NCBI RefSeq assembly: GCF_012979235.1
Contig: NZ_JAATWC010000002.1
Span: 1-64,000, forward strand
Reading direction: 5' to 3'
DNA length: 64,000 nt
From: Dissulfurirhabdus thermomarina
GTDB taxonomy: Bacteria; Desulfobacterota; Dissulfuribacteria; Dissulfuribacterales; Dissulfurirhabdaceae
Positions 52,175 to 61,387 of the stretch are shown in pieces. The position numbers and the translations under genes are program-made. The stretch's first letter is position 1. Each line of letters begins with the position of its first letter. The notes beneath the pieces are model-generated. The model had not been told where the DNA came from. It saw nothing but the letters and a program-made list of their open reading frames with translations, and did not search any database.

Positions 52175-53350
52175 ATGCCCGCCTACCGCCGCTTCCTCCT
52201 CACCTTCCTCGCCTTCTGGGCCGGCCTCACCCTCCTCGTGGGCGGCATCACCTACGTGGTGGACCCGTACGGGATCAACTGGCGCTTCGTCCGCAAGGGC
52301 TTCAACCTCAACAAGGCCATGTACCAGAAGGGGGTCCGGCTGACCAAGGCCTACTACCTCCCGGTCTTCCGGCCGCACGCCCTGCTGGCGGGGACCTCCC
52401 GCGCCGAGTACGGGCTCTGCCCCGAAAACCCCCTCCTCGACCCCTGGCGACCGGTCTACAACGTGGCCATCACCGCGGGGAACATGTACGAGGTCCGGCG
52501 CTACATCGAGCACGCGGTCCAGAACGCCGACGTCCGGCTCATCGTCCTCGGCCTCGACCTCGTCTCCTTCGGGACCATGAGCAACAGCCCGGACTTCGAC
52601 GAGCGGCGCCTGGGCCGCACGCCCTTCTTCATGAAGATCCGGGAGTGTTACCTCTCCTGGAACGCGGTCAAGGGCGTGATCCGCACCATCAAGCGCAACC
52701 GCCGGTACCCGGACGAGATCACCATCACCCGGGAGGGCTGGCGCACTCCCTACAAGACCGACCGTGACATCGCCGAGGGGCGGACGACCCTCCGGCTGGA
52801 GTTCGAAAAGAGCGAGCTCGACTACTTCCGCTTCAGTTATTACCGCTTCCGCTTGAGCCCCGAGCGCTTCGAAGACCTCCAGGCCGTCATCGACCTGTGC
52901 CGGCGCCGGGGGATCCGGCTCCTCGCCTTCATCTCACCCGCCCACGCTCGGCAGTGGGAGGTGCTGCACCGGAGCGGGGCCTGGCCCCAGTGGGAGGAGT
53001 GGAAGCGGCGCCTCGTCCGGATGCTCCCGGTGTGGGACTTTTCCGGGTTCAACTCCGTCACGGTCCACGACCGGTACTACCTCGAGTCCTCCCACTACCG
53101 GAAGGAGGCGGGGGACCTGGTGCTGGCGCGGCTCCTCGGGGCGGATGCCGCCGTGCCCGCCGACTTCGGCGTCCTGCTCACCCCGGGGAACATCGAGGCG
53201 CACCTCGCCCGGATCCGCCGGGACCGGGAACGCTGGGCCGCCGCCCACCCGGAGGACGTGGCCGACATCGCCCGCCTCCAGCGCGAGGTGGAGGCCGAGC
53301 GGACCCGGAGCGGGCCGGGGGGCGGGGTCGAGGAGGAGGACGACGGCTGA
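52175..53350 (+). CDS. Membrane-anchored SGNH/DltD-like partner of the MBOAT
   Basis: Encodes 391 aa. One N-terminal membrane segment (about 5-27) anchors a periplasmic domain. AGTSRAEYGL provides the candidate nucleophile block and a late SHYRKEAGD the Asp/His block, as in AlgJ/DltD-type esterase folds. It would accept the acyl group from the MBOAT and place it on a surface polymer. The C-terminus is charged and acidic. Assignment rests on context plus weak motifs. Confidence 0.72.
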   Translation: MPAYRRFLLTFLAFWAGLTLLVGGITYVVDPYGINWRFVRKGFNLNKAMYQKGVRLTKAYYLPVFRPHALLAGTSRAEYGLCPENPLLDPWRPVYNVAITAGNMYEVRRYIEHAVQNADVRLIVLGLDLVSFGTMSNSPDFDERRLGRTPFFMKIRECYLSWNAVKGVIRTIKRNRRYPDEITITREGWRTPYKTDRDIAEGRTTLRLEFEKSELDYFRFSYYRFRLSPERFEDLQAVIDLCRRRGIRLLAFISPAHARQWEVLHRSGAWPQWEEWKRRLVRMLPVWDFSGFNSVTVHDRYYLESSHYRKEAGDLVLARLLGADAAVPADFGVLLTPGNIEAHLARIRRDRERWAAAHPEDVADIARLQREVEAERTRSGPGGGVEEEDDG

Positions 53351-54252
53351 TGGGGCATCCCGCGGTCACCGTGGTCATCCCGTCCCACAACCACCGGCCC
53401 TACCTGGAGCGGGCGGTGGAGAGCGCCCTGGCCCAGACCTGGCCGCGCACCGAGGTCCTCGTCATCGACGACGGGTCCACGGACGGGAGCCGGGAGCTGC
53501 TCGAACGCCTCCATGCCGAGCGGGGCGGTTTCCGGCTGGTGTTCCAGGACAACCGCGGCCTCGTCCGGACCCTCAACCGGGGGCTCCGGGAGGCCACCGG
53601 CGAATTCTGGTGCGAGCTGGCCTCGGACGATTATCTTCCGCCCGAGAGCGTGGAGAAGCGGGCCCGGTTCCTCCTGGACCGGCCGGACCACGTGGCGGTC
53701 TTCGGGGACGGGATCTCGGTGCAGGGAGAGGCGGAGACCGGCCGGTCCATCCTCGATGAGAAGCGCCGGGGGCTCTTCGCCGCCGGCGATCCCATCCGCC
53801 GGATGCTGGAAGGGGTCCTGCCCGTCTTCGCCACCGGGCTCTTCCGCCGCGGGGTGCTGCTCCGCATGGGCGGCTTCGACGAGCGGTTCCGGTTCTACGA
53901 GGACCTCGACACCCCCGTCCGCCTCGTGCTGGAGGGGAAGGTGGGCTTCCTGCCCGAGCCGGTCCTCTACCGGCGGGAGCACGGGGGGAACGTCTCCCGG
54001 GTGACCGACCACGTCCGGCTCGAGAAGGCCCTCTGCTACCGGCTCCTCCTGGAGGATCCCCGCCTGGCCGCCTACCGGCGCCTGCTCCGCCGCCGGCTCC
54101 GCCGGTCCATCCTGGCCCTGGGCCGGTCCGTGGCCCGGCGGGGCGGGGGGAGCGGGCCGGAACACCGGGTGCTTCGCGGCGCCCTGGGACTTTGCCTGTG
54201 CGATCCGCGCCTGCTATGGTACGTTATCCGCTGGGGCTGGCTCCGCGGGTAA
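53350..54252 (+). CDS. Glycosyltransferase family 2
   Basis: Encodes 300 aa: VTVVIPSHNHRPYLERAVESA, VIDDGSTDGSRELL, ELASDDYLPP and GGFDERFRFYEDLDTPVRL. The start ATG overlaps the previous stop (TGATG). It is a GT-A enzyme acting on the same surface glycan; the sugar is unknown. The C-terminal 70 residues are strongly basic, which favours membrane association. Confidence 0.9.
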   Translation: MGHPAVTVVIPSHNHRPYLERAVESALAQTWPRTEVLVIDDGSTDGSRELLERLHAERGGFRLVFQDNRGLVRTLNRGLREATGEFWCELASDDYLPPESVEKRARFLLDRPDHVAVFGDGISVQGEAETGRSILDEKRRGLFAAGDPIRRMLEGVLPVFATGLFRRGVLLRMGGFDERFRFYEDLDTPVRLVLEGKVGFLPEPVLYRREHGGNVSRVTDHVRLEKALCYRLLLEDPRLAAYRRLLRRRLRRSILALGRSVARRGGGSGPEHRVLRGALGLCLCDPRLLWYVIRWGWLRG

Positions 54253-54273
54253 AAAAGTGTTCAGGAGAGATTC

Positions 54274-55254
54274 GTGCCGGTTCGAACGGCGCATCCCCCC
54301 GTTGTCGTGACAGGTGCCCACCGCTCCGGGACCAGCATGGTGGCGAGGCTGCTCGGGCGGCTGGGGCTCGTCCTGGGGGCCGACCTCCAGGGAGACGCCG
54401 AGTCCCGTTTCTTTCTCGGCCTGAACGACACCCTCCTCTTCCTCAACAACTGCTTTTGGGACAACCCCGGCCCCATGGCCTACCTTGCGGAGAGGCCGGA
54501 ATTGCTCGAGGACTACGCCCGGTGCGTGGAACGGGAACTCGAAGGTCTCGGCGCCCGGCGTTTCCTCGGGCGCCGGTGCCTCTGGCGGTGCCGTCCTCTG
54601 GAGCACGTCCCCGGGCCCTGGGGCTGGAAGGACCCCCGGGCCGTGCTGACCTTGCCGGTGTGGCTCCGGGTGTTTCCCGAAGTCCGCGTCGTCTACCAGG
54701 TGCGGAACGGGGTGGATGTGGCCCGGAGCCTCGTGGTGCGAGAGCGCCGGGCCGAGGAAGACCGGCGCCGCCGGCTGGCCCGTCGCCTCCGTCGTCGGTC
54801 CTTCCGGGGAACCCTCAGGGAGTCCGGTCTCCGGGGCTCGCTTCGCTGTGCCACCCTGGAGGGGGCCTTCTCCTTGTGGGAGGATTACGTCGAGATCGCG
54901 GAGCGGAACCTGTCGGCCATGCCGGCGGACCGGGTCTTCCGCCTCCGGTACGAGGATTTCGTCGGTTCGGCCCCGGCCGGGTTGTCCCGCCTGGCCCGCT
55001 TCTGCGGCCTGGACGGGGTGGGCCCGGAAGCGATACGGGAGGCCTGCACGGACCTAAGAGGGGACCGGGCCTTTGCCTATCGCCGGGATCCGGAGCTTTC
55101 GGCCTTCTTCGAACGGGTCCGCGAGACCCCGTGGATGCAGCGGCTGGGCTACGGCGGCGACGGGCGGCGGGACGCCGTCTCCGGGGGCGCGGAGGCGGCC
55201 AAGGCCGCCGAATTCCGGGAGGCCGGTCCTCGTCGCGACCAGAGGGCGCCGTGA
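54274..55254 (+). CDS. Sulfotransferase family protein
   Basis: Encodes 326 aa. The PAPS 5'-phosphosulfate loop is VVTGAHRSGTSMVARLL (residues 11-27) and the 3'-phosphate segment is VYQVRNGVDVARSL; RYEDFVGS is also typical. It would sulfate a sugar or lipid of the surface glycan. Start GTG 54274 behind AGGAGAG. No PAPS-synthesis genes are in the window. Confidence 0.85.
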   Translation: MPVRTAHPPVVVTGAHRSGTSMVARLLGRLGLVLGADLQGDAESRFFLGLNDTLLFLNNCFWDNPGPMAYLAERPELLEDYARCVERELEGLGARRFLGRRCLWRCRPLEHVPGPWGWKDPRAVLTLPVWLRVFPEVRVVYQVRNGVDVARSLVVRERRAEEDRRRRLARRLRRRSFRGTLRESGLRGSLRCATLEGAFSLWEDYVEIAERNLSAMPADRVFRLRYEDFVGSAPAGLSRLARFCGLDGVGPEAIREACTDLRGDRAFAYRRDPELSAFFERVRETPWMQRLGYGGDGRRDAVSGGAEAAKAAEFREAGPRRDQRAP

Positions 55255-55892
55255 GGCCCCGGCGGCTGTTTCGGCGGCTGGGCGAAGGATGGCGCCGCTG
55301 GAGATGGTCGCGGCGCCTCGCGCACCTCGGGCGGGGGGCGCGGCTGGAGCGGTCCGTTCGGATCATGAATCCCGGCGCGGTCCACGTGGGCGAGGGCGTG
55401 GTCATACGGCGGGGTTGTTTCCTCCGTGCCCACAGGGGCCCCGGGCTCCGCATCCGGATCGGCGACGGGAGCTCCCTGAACGAGCGCTGCCGGATCAGCG
55501 CCGCCGAGGAGGTGACCATAGGCCGCCACGTCATGGTCGCCGCCGAGGTCTTCATCGTTGACCACGACCACGTCTTCGACCACCCGGACCTTCCGCCGGC
55601 GCTGGTCCGGGAGGTCCGGTCCCGGCCCGTCCGAATCGACGACGGGTGCTGGCTGGGCTTTCGGAGTATCGTGCTCAAGGGGGTGCGCGTGGGGCGCCGG
55701 AGCGTGGTGGGGGCCGGCGCGGTGGTGACCCGGGACGTGCCGCCCGAATCCCTGGCGGTGGGGGTCCCGGCCCGGGTGGTCGCCCGGCGCGACCCGCGTT
55801 CCGGCAAGTGGGTGAAGGTGGCCGGCGGGCGGGATGGTCCGGGGGACGGCGTTTCCCCCGGCCGCCTTGACAAGGCCGGCCCGGGCCGGTAA
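55251..55892 (+). CDS. Hexapeptide-repeat (left-handed beta-helix) acyltransferase
   Basis: Encodes 213 aa of the WbbJ/maltose-acetyltransferase group. Hexapeptide repeats run from VHVGEGVVIRRGC to VGAGAVVTRDVPPESLAVGVPARVV; the catalytic His lies in VDHDHVFDHPD. It probably O-acetylates a sugar in the cytoplasm. Start GTG 55251 overlaps the sulfotransferase stop. The tRNA-fMet promoter lies in its 3' end. Confidence 0.9.
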   Translation: MRPRRLFRRLGEGWRRWRWSRRLAHLGRGARLERSVRIMNPGAVHVGEGVVIRRGCFLRAHRGPGLRIRIGDGSSLNERCRISAAEEVTIGRHVMVAAEVFIVDHDHVFDHPDLPPALVREVRSRPVRIDDGCWLGFRSIVLKGVRVGRRSVVGAGAVVTRDVPPESLAVGVPARVVARRDPRSGKWVKVAGGRDGPGDGVSPGRLDKAGPGR

Positions 55893-55895
55893 ATA
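55867..55895 (+). promoter_or_regulatory. Sigma70 promoter for tRNA-fMet
   Basis: TTGACA (55867-55872), 17 nt, TAAATA (55890-55895). The -35 lies inside the 3' end of the acyltransferase gene. Transcription would begin a few nucleotides before the tRNA. Confidence 0.8.
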
Positions 55896-55908
55896 TCCGG
55901 GTATCGGT

Positions 55909-55985
<77 letters not shown>

Positions 55986-56000
55986 AATTTTGCAGGAACG

Positions 56001-56027
56001 GCCGGCCTCCCTTGGGCCGGCTTTTTT
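56001..56027 (+). terminator. Intrinsic terminator of tRNA-fMet
   Basis: Stem GCCGGCC/GGCCGGC (56001-56007 with 56015-56021) with a 7-nt loop, followed by TTTTTT (56022-56027). A repeat element begins at the next base. Confidence 0.92.
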
Positions 56028-56180
56028 GATGGCGTCGCGAGAATCACCGATGAAGTCGGTGCTTCAAAGCCCCTCGTCCCTCCGCAGTCCCAGGAATGCC
56101 TCGTTCCTCGAGGTGATCGCGCCTTGCCATTCGGCGATCTTTGCCGAGCCATCCACTCAGAGGACTTTTTGCGAAAACGA
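56028..56180 (-). repeat. Repeat family 1, copy F
   Basis: Starts on the plus strand with GATGGCGTCGCGAG, directly after the T-tract, and ends near CTCAGAGGACTTTTTGCG. The complement of the core (GGCGATCTTTGCCGAGCC) is at about 56135-56152. The outermost GATGG of the far end is lost. Confidence 0.85.
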
Positions 56181-56218
56181 GGCTGTCTCTTTATCGTGGC
56201 GGCGGCCGTCGGCCCGCC

Positions 56219-57016
56219 TCAGGACCGGCGGGGTTTCAGGACGAGTCCCTTTTCGAAGGGGCGCCAGAGCCGCGCCTTTTGCTCGTCCGTCAACTGGTCG
56301 GTGGGCCGGTGGTTTTCGCGGCGTTTGAACTGGATCCAGGCGGGGAACTCCGGGGCGCCGCCGTTGTCCAGGACCACGTCGCCGCCGTTGAAGCCGAGGA
56401 GGTTGTAGACCCAGTAGTTGTGGCGGCGCCCGTCCCGGCCCCGTTCCCCCCTGACCAGGGCGACGTGGAGGAACCGGCAGGTGCCGTCGGCCCGAAGATC
56501 CAGGAAGTCCCGCGGGTCCGGGTACCAGGTCCGGACCACCGAGACCTCGTAGCCGCCGGGGGCCGAGAGGACGAAGGCCACGTTGGCCATGGCGGCCTCG
56601 AGGCCCGGCTGTCCCGACCACACGAAGACCACGAAGTCCGGCCGGTGGTCGCCGTTGAGGTCCGCCCAGTAGACGGCGCGTTCCGTCCTGGGTCGCCGGG
56701 CCACGAGTTGTGGGGACAGGACTTCCCGGCCCCCTTCCAACACCGAGAGGAAGACCCCCTTCGGGTCCAGGGAGGGGATGACCCGGAGCCGGACCCGGGG
56801 CGCCGCCCCTCCGGCCTCGAAGGTGAGCACCGGGAGCCGCCAGTCCGCGGGCGACTCCACGATGTCCACCACCGCGCACTCGTGGACGGCGCAGGCCGGG
56901 GGAGACGCCCCGGGTGGGAAGGGGAGGTAGCGGGGATCGGCCGCCGCCGCCGGGGCGGCGGCCGCCGCCAGGCAGGCGGCGACGGCGGCCGCCAGGAAGA
57001 TCCTCGGGTGGCGCAT
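56219..57016 (-). CDS. Secreted protein of unknown function
   Basis: Encodes 265 aa from ATG 57016, which has GGAGGA upstream; an ATG 75 nt earlier is less likely. A signal peptide (FLAAAVAACLAAAAAPAAAA) is clear. An integrin/FG-GAP-like segment (YWADLNGDHRPDFVVFVW) and a C-terminal EQKARLWRPF follow. Two Cys (ACAVHECAV) may form a disulfide. I do not recognise the family. No operon partner: 44 nt separate it from the next gene on the same strand. Confidence 0.75.
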   Translation of the reverse strand: MRHPRIFLAAAVAACLAAAAAPAAAADPRYLPFPPGASPPACAVHECAVVDIVESPADWRLPVLTFEAGGAAPRVRLRVIPSLDPKGVFLSVLEGGREVLSPQLVARRPRTERAVYWADLNGDHRPDFVVFVWSGQPGLEAAMANVAFVLSAPGGYEVSVVRTWYPDPRDFLDLRADGTCRFLHVALVRGERGRDGRRHNYWVYNLLGFNGGDVVLDNGGAPEFPAWIQFKRRENHRPTDQLTDEQKARLWRPFEKGLVLKPRRS

Positions 57017-57060
57017 GGCGGTCCTCCGGGTGGCGGTGCGTGTGCTCGGGGTTCGGGCGG

Positions 57061-57384
57061 TCACCGGTTCTCCAGGACGTCGCGGATCCACGAGAAGGCG
57101 GCCGCGGCGGCCGGGAAACCCACGGTGCTCACCATCAGGTTGACCACGTGAAATAATTCATCGGGGGCAGCCCCGGCGTCAAGGGCCCTGCGGGCATGGG
57201 AATGGACCGCCCCCTCGCTCCGGATCCCCACGGCCGCGGCCAGCTGGACCAGGTGGGTGGTCTTCTCGTCGAGGGGGCCGGCGGTGCGGGCCCGGCGGGC
57301 GGCCTCCCGGTAGGCGTCGAACATCTCGGGGAATCGCTTCTGGTATTCCTGGAAGTTTGCGGGGCAGGTGGTGCAGGGGTCCAT
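57061..57384 (-). CDS. Carboxymuconolactone decarboxylase (AhpD-like) family protein
   Basis: Encodes 107 aa. The helical CMD core is visible (TTHLVQLAAAVGIRSEGAVHSHARRALDAG, FHVVNLMVSTVGFP). The CxxC-x3-H motif of AhpD is not present at the usual place (GAVHSHARR); instead a CTTC pair occurs at residues 4-7. Peroxidase activity of the AhpD kind is therefore doubtful. Function unknown. Confidence 0.85.
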   Translation of the reverse strand: MDPCTTCPANFQEYQKRFPEMFDAYREAARRARTAGPLDEKTTHLVQLAAAVGIRSEGAVHSHARRALDAGAAPDELFHVVNLMVSTVGFPAAAAAFSWIRDVLENR

Positions 57385-57445
57385 GGAGCCTCCTGAAGTC
57401 CGGTGGGGAAGGGGTCCCCGTGCCCCCGGCGGTCCGCGCCGCCGG

Positions 57446-58357
57446 TCATCCGCCCAGTATGTCCCGGAGGGCCGCTTCCACGGTGGGGAAGCGGAACTCG
57501 AAGCCTGCCTCGAGCAGGCGCTTCGGCACCACCCGCTCGCCCCTGAGGATGACCTCGGCCACCTCTCCCAGGAGGAGCCGCAAAAGGGGGGCCGGGACCG
57601 GCAGCAGGGCCGGCCGGTGCAGCACCCGGGCGAGGGCCCGGGTGAACTCGGCGTTTCGCACGGGGTTCGGGGCTGCCAGGTTCACCGGGCCCTCGAGGTC
57701 TTTCCGCTCGGCGAGGAAGGTGACGGCGCGGGCGAGGTCCGCGACGTGGATCCACGAGAACCACTGGCGCCCCGAGCCGAGGCGTCCGCCGAGGCCGAAC
57801 CGGAAGGGTGGGAGCAGCCGGTCCAGGGCGCCGCCGCCCGGGCCGAGGACCGTCCCGAAACGGGTGACCACCACGCGGGTGCCGTGGTCCCGGGCCTTCT
57901 CTGCCTCCGCCTGCCAGCTCCGGGCGACCTCGGCCAGGAACCCGTCCCCGGGCGGGGCGTCCTCGGCGAGGATCTCGTCGCTCCCTCCCCGGTACCAGCC
58001 CACGGCGTTGGCGTTGATGAGGGTGCCGCCGGCGCCCGGGGCCCGGCGGGCGAGGGCCGCCACGGCCATCCGGGTGGACCGGACCCGGGTCTCGAGGATC
58101 TCCCGACGGACCGTCGGGGTCCAGCGGGCGAAGATCGGGCGCCCCACCAGGTTGACCAGGACGTCCGCCGCCGCGGCCGGTTCCTGCCATCCGCCGGGTT
58201 CGAGGGGGTTCCCGGCCACGGCCGCCACGCCCGGCGGCAGGGTCTTCTCCCCGGCGGCGGACCGGACCAGGGCCGCCACTTCGTGGCCCGCCTGGACGAG
58301 GTGGCAGAGGAGCGCCGTCCCGACGAAACCCGTTCCTCCCATCACGAAGAATCGCAT
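57446..58357 (-). CDS. TIGR01777-family NAD-dependent epimerase (YfcH-like)
   Basis: Encodes 303 aa with a short-chain-dehydrogenase-type Rossmann fold. GGTGFVGTALLCHLV (residues 7-21) binds NAD(P). NANAVGWYRGG replaces the usual catalytic Tyr region, SWIHVADLARAV follows, and the C-terminal DUF1731 domain has RVLHRPALLPVPAPLL. Substrate unknown; family members are associated with cell division (SulA-like annotation) without proof. Confidence 0.9.
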   Translation of the reverse strand: MRFFVMGGTGFVGTALLCHLVQAGHEVAALVRSAAGEKTLPPGVAAVAGNPLEPGGWQEPAAAADVLVNLVGRPIFARWTPTVRREILETRVRSTRMAVAALARRAPGAGGTLINANAVGWYRGGSDEILAEDAPPGDGFLAEVARSWQAEAEKARDHGTRVVVTRFGTVLGPGGGALDRLLPPFRFGLGGRLGSGRQWFSWIHVADLARAVTFLAERKDLEGPVNLAAPNPVRNAEFTRALARVLHRPALLPVPAPLLRLLLGEVAEVILRGERVVPKRLLEAGFEFRFPTVEAALRDILGG

Positions 58358-58405
58358 GACCGTCCTCCCGGCCCGGCGTGTGCCCGCCGTTCGCCTTTTC
58401 GTTTG

Positions 58406-58601
58406 TCCTGGATCCGCGGGCGTTCAAGAACGGGCCAGATGCAAGGCGGCGACATCGATAATACCCCAAGTATATCGACGAGTCGTCAACGCTGCAGATG
58501 GCCCGTTATCGGGCGCCCCGAAGGGCGGCGGGGTGCCCCGTCCCTGGTCCGAAGTCCCCGGGGCCCGGCCCAATCCGCTGGAGGCCGCCACGGATCCAGG
58601 A
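58406..58601 (-). repeat. Repeat family 2, copy 2c (full length, inverted)
   Basis: Ends TCCTGGATCCGCGGGCG (plus-strand left) and GCCACGGATCCAGGA (right), imperfect inverted repeats. Read on the minus strand it matches copy 2b over its whole length, including GCCCTTCGGGGCGCCCGATA, CGACTCGTCGATAT and GGCCCGTTCTTGAACGCC. It occupies the 58358-58614 gap. Confidence 0.87.
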
Positions 58602-58614
58602 GCATGACCGGGGA

Positions 58615-61266
58615 TCATGTGCGGTTGAGACGCCAGTCGTAGGGGAGATAGCGCAGCCGGAATCCGCCGGGAGTCTCCCGCATCCGGGCCGCCAGGTCTC
58701 CGTCGCGGACGTAGGCCGCCAGGAACCGGATCCGGTCCTCCGGGCGGTCGCCGAAGTCCCGGGCGTACCACCGGAAGACCCGGGAGAGGAAGAGGGTGTC
58801 CCGGGCCGGGTCGAAGCGGAGGCCCTCCCCGTTGACGAAGGTCTCCGCCGCCAGCTCCAGCTGGTGGTCCAGGTGCTCGGCGGTGTAGACCTCGATGGGA
58901 GGGCACGAGGAGGAGGCGCAGACCAGGGCGAAGTGGATGCGGGGGTCGAGGGGGGCGAGGGCGAGGGCCCGCCGCGGGTCGCGCCGCCCGAAGGGGCGGA
59001 AGAGGCCGCCGGGCCGGCGCCGGTTGCCGCGGAGGATGCCGTGCTCGATGTGGTCGGGGGACAGGGTGTGGGGGCCGACCCGGTAGCGGATCTTCCGGAA
59101 GAAGGCCGGGACCTCCTTCACCGAGTCCCGGATGCCCAGCTCGATGACGCCGTGGATGACCAGCACGTTGTAGAGGTTGATCCAGAAGGCCTTCCTGGCC
59201 TCCGGCGTCTCCAGGGCCGAAGGATCGAAGGCCGAGAGCCCGCAGGCGAGGTCCAGGTAGTCCCGGTACTCGGGCGATCCCCGCATCTCCTCGTAGGCCA
59301 CCCGCCCCCGGGCCGTGTCGAAGAAGGCCCCCCTGAGGATGTTGAGGTGCCGCATGAGCCGGGCGGCCAGGGCGGACGTGTCCAGGGGGCAGCTCTCGCC
59401 CGAGGCGTTCAGGACCAGCGGGCGGCCGAGGCGGCCGGGGCGCCGCGGTCGTGGGCGTTCGAGGCGGACCTCCGCCCGTCCCTGGGCCCGCCTCAGGGCG
59501 GCCACGCCGATCACCAGCCCGATATGGGTGAAGGCCTGGGGATAGTTGCCGAGGGCCTGGCGCCAGGCGGGGTCGTATTCCTCGGAGAAGAGGCCCAGGG
59601 GGCCGGCCAGGGCGGCCACCCGCCGGAGCGTCTCCTCCGCCTCTTCCAACCGCCCGAGGCCGGCGAGACACTGGGCCAGCCAGCAGGTGCAGAGCAGGAA
59701 GGCCCCCTCCCCGCCGGGGAGGCCGTCGCCTCCCTTGTACCGGTACAGGAGGCCGTCCGCCGCAAGCTCGGCCTGGACGGCCTCCACCGTGGCGCGGACC
59801 CTGGGGTCGTCGAAGGGGAGGAAACCCACGAGGGGAAGGCGCAGGCAGGCGGCGTCGAGGGTATCGCTTTCGTACCGCTGGACGAAGGCCCCCCGGGCGG
59901 GGTTCCACCCCCGCCGGAGGACTTCGTCCCGGATGGCGTCCCGGGTGGCCGCCCAGGCCCGCCGGTCGCAGGCAAAACCGTAGCGGCGGGCGATGGTGAG
60001 CCCCCGGTCCATGGCGACCCAGCACATGACCTTGGAGTGGACGAAGTGGGCCGGCGGGCCCCGGACCTCCCAGATGCCGGAATCAGGTTCCCGCCAGTGG
60101 GCGGCCACGTGGTCGCACACGGATCTCAGGAAGGGCCAGAGGTCCGGGCGGATCTTCCCCGCGTAGTTCGAAAGGCGCAGGGCCGCGTCCAGGATCTCTC
60201 CGTAGATGTCCATCTGCTGCTGGCCGGCGGCCGCGTTGCCGATCCGGACCGGTGCGGAGCCCTTGTATCCCTCGAGGTGGCCGAGGACGTCTTCCCGGAG
60301 GTCTTCCTCGCCGCGCAGACCGTACATGATGCGGAGATCCCGCGCCGACCGGTGCTTGAATCGTTCCTCGATCCACCCGAAGTAGCGCTCCATCTCTTCC
60401 AGGTGGCCGAGCTCGTACAGGGCCTGGAGCGTCAGGGAGGCGTCCCGGATCCAGGTGAACCGGTAGTCCCAGTTCCGCCCCCCGCCGATCTCCTCCGGGA
60501 GGGACGTGGTGGCCGCGGCGGCCACGGCGCCGCTCGGCCGGAACTGGAGGAGCTTGAGGACCAGGGCGGAGCGTTCCATGAGGGGGGTCCAGGGCCCGAA
60601 CCAGGGCCGCCGCCCGGTCTCCCGGGTTTCGAGCCAGCGGCGCCAGAAATTCCGGGTGGCCTCGAGGCAGCGTTCGCAGGCCTCGGGGGCCGGCGGGGCG
60701 GGCCCCGGCCCGTAGTCCAGGCCCCACCACAGGACGTCGCCCCGGCGGAGGACGGCCCGCCCCCGGGCCCCGGCGCCCTCGATCTCCATGGGGAAGGGTG
60801 TCGCCAGGTCCAGGCGCCCCCCGCCGCCCTCGGCGGCCAGGCGTCCGGGCGCCTCCAGGCGGACACGGGTGGCGGCCCGGGCGTAGTCGAACCTCGGCTC
60901 GAAAAAGGCCTCCACCTCGATCTCTCCCCGGGTGCACTCGAGGCGGCGGAGGAGGCGCGAGGGGGGTCGGCCGCCGCCGTCTTCGTCCACGGGCATGAAG
61001 TCCGTGAGCTCGGCCTCGCCGGCCCGGGTCCGGAAGGCGGTCACGAGGATGTTGGTGCCGGCCAGGTAGCGGGCGGCGGTGTCGAAGGGGGCGGTGGGGG
61101 CGATCCGGAACCGGCCCCCCTTTTCGTCGTCGAGGATGGCCGCGAAGACGCCGGGGGCGTCGAGGTGGGGCGCGGGAAGCCAGTCGATGGACCCGTCGGG
61201 CCCCACCAGGGCGATGGTGTGGAGGTTGCCGATGGCGCCGTAGGTCTCGATGGGGTGGTAGGTCAT
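58615..61266 (-). CDS. GH15 glucoamylase-like protein fused to a DUF547 domain
   Basis: Encodes 883 aa. Residues 1 to about 600 form a glucoamylase/trehalase-type GH15 enzyme: N-terminal [26 protein letters not shown], catalytic core [36 protein letters not shown] and LFSEEYDP. Residues about 640-883 are DUF547: [30 protein letters not shown] and [14 protein letters not shown]15 enzymes of this type hydrolyse alpha-glucosides or trehalose. ATG 61266 gives the standard N-terminus; no ribosome binding site is obvious. The frame is continuous through the joint, so this is a real fusion. Divergent from the YyaL-type gene. Confidence 0.9.
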   Translation of the reverse strand: MTYHPIETYGAIGNLHTIALVGPDGSIDWLPAPHLDAPGVFAAILDDEKGGRFRIAPTAPFDTAARYLAGTNILVTAFRTRAGEAELTDFMPVDEDGGGRPPSRLLRRLECTRGEIEVEAFFEPRFDYARAATRVRLEAPGRLAAEGGGGRLDLATPFPMEIEGAGARGRAVLRRGDVLWWGLDYGPGPAPPAPEACERCLEATRNFWRRWLETRETGRRPWFGPWTPLMERSALVLKLLQFRPSGAVAAAATTSLPEEIGGGRNWDYRFTWIRDASLTLQALYELGHLEEMERYFGWIEERFKHRSARDLRIMYGLRGEEDLREDVLGHLEGYKGSAPVRIGNAAAGQQQMDIYGEILDAALRLSNYAGKIRPDLWPFLRSVCDHVAAHWREPDSGIWEVRGPPAHFVHSKVMCWVAMDRGLTIARRYGFACDRRAWAATRDAIRDEVLRRGWNPARGAFVQRYESDTLDAACLRLPLVGFLPFDDPRVRATVEAVQAELAADGLLYRYKGGDGLPGGEGAFLLCTCWLAQCLAGLGRLEEAEETLRRVAALAGPLGLFSEEYDPAWRQALGNYPQAFTHIGLVIGVAALRRAQGRAEVRLERPRPRRPGRLGRPLVLNASGESCPLDTSALAARLMRHLNILRGAFFDTARGRVAYEEMRGSPEYRDYLDLACGLSAFDPSALETPEARKAFWINLYNVLVIHGVIELGIRDSVKEVPAFFRKIRYRVGPHTLSPDHIEHGILRGNRRRPGGLFRPFGRRDPRRALALAPLDPRIHFALVCASSSCPPIEVYTAEHLDHQLELAAETFVNGEGLRFDPARDTLFLSRVFRWYARDFGDRPEDRIRFLAAYVRDGDLAARMRETPGGFRLRYLPYDWRLNRT

Positions 61267-61387
61267 GGGGTCGCTGGCGCGCCGATTCGATCCCGGGTAT
61301 TTAGAAGGGGACTTCGGCGCGTTTCTTTTCACCTTAGGCCATGTCCGGTCCGCGGCCAAGGGGAGGCGGCGCCCTGGAGGGTCCCCG

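Noticed and set aside
61267-61387. N-terminal extensions of the two divergent genes into each other
   Set aside because: Both frames stay open across the intergenic region, but family N-termini and the GGAGG before GTG 61388 support the shorter starts.
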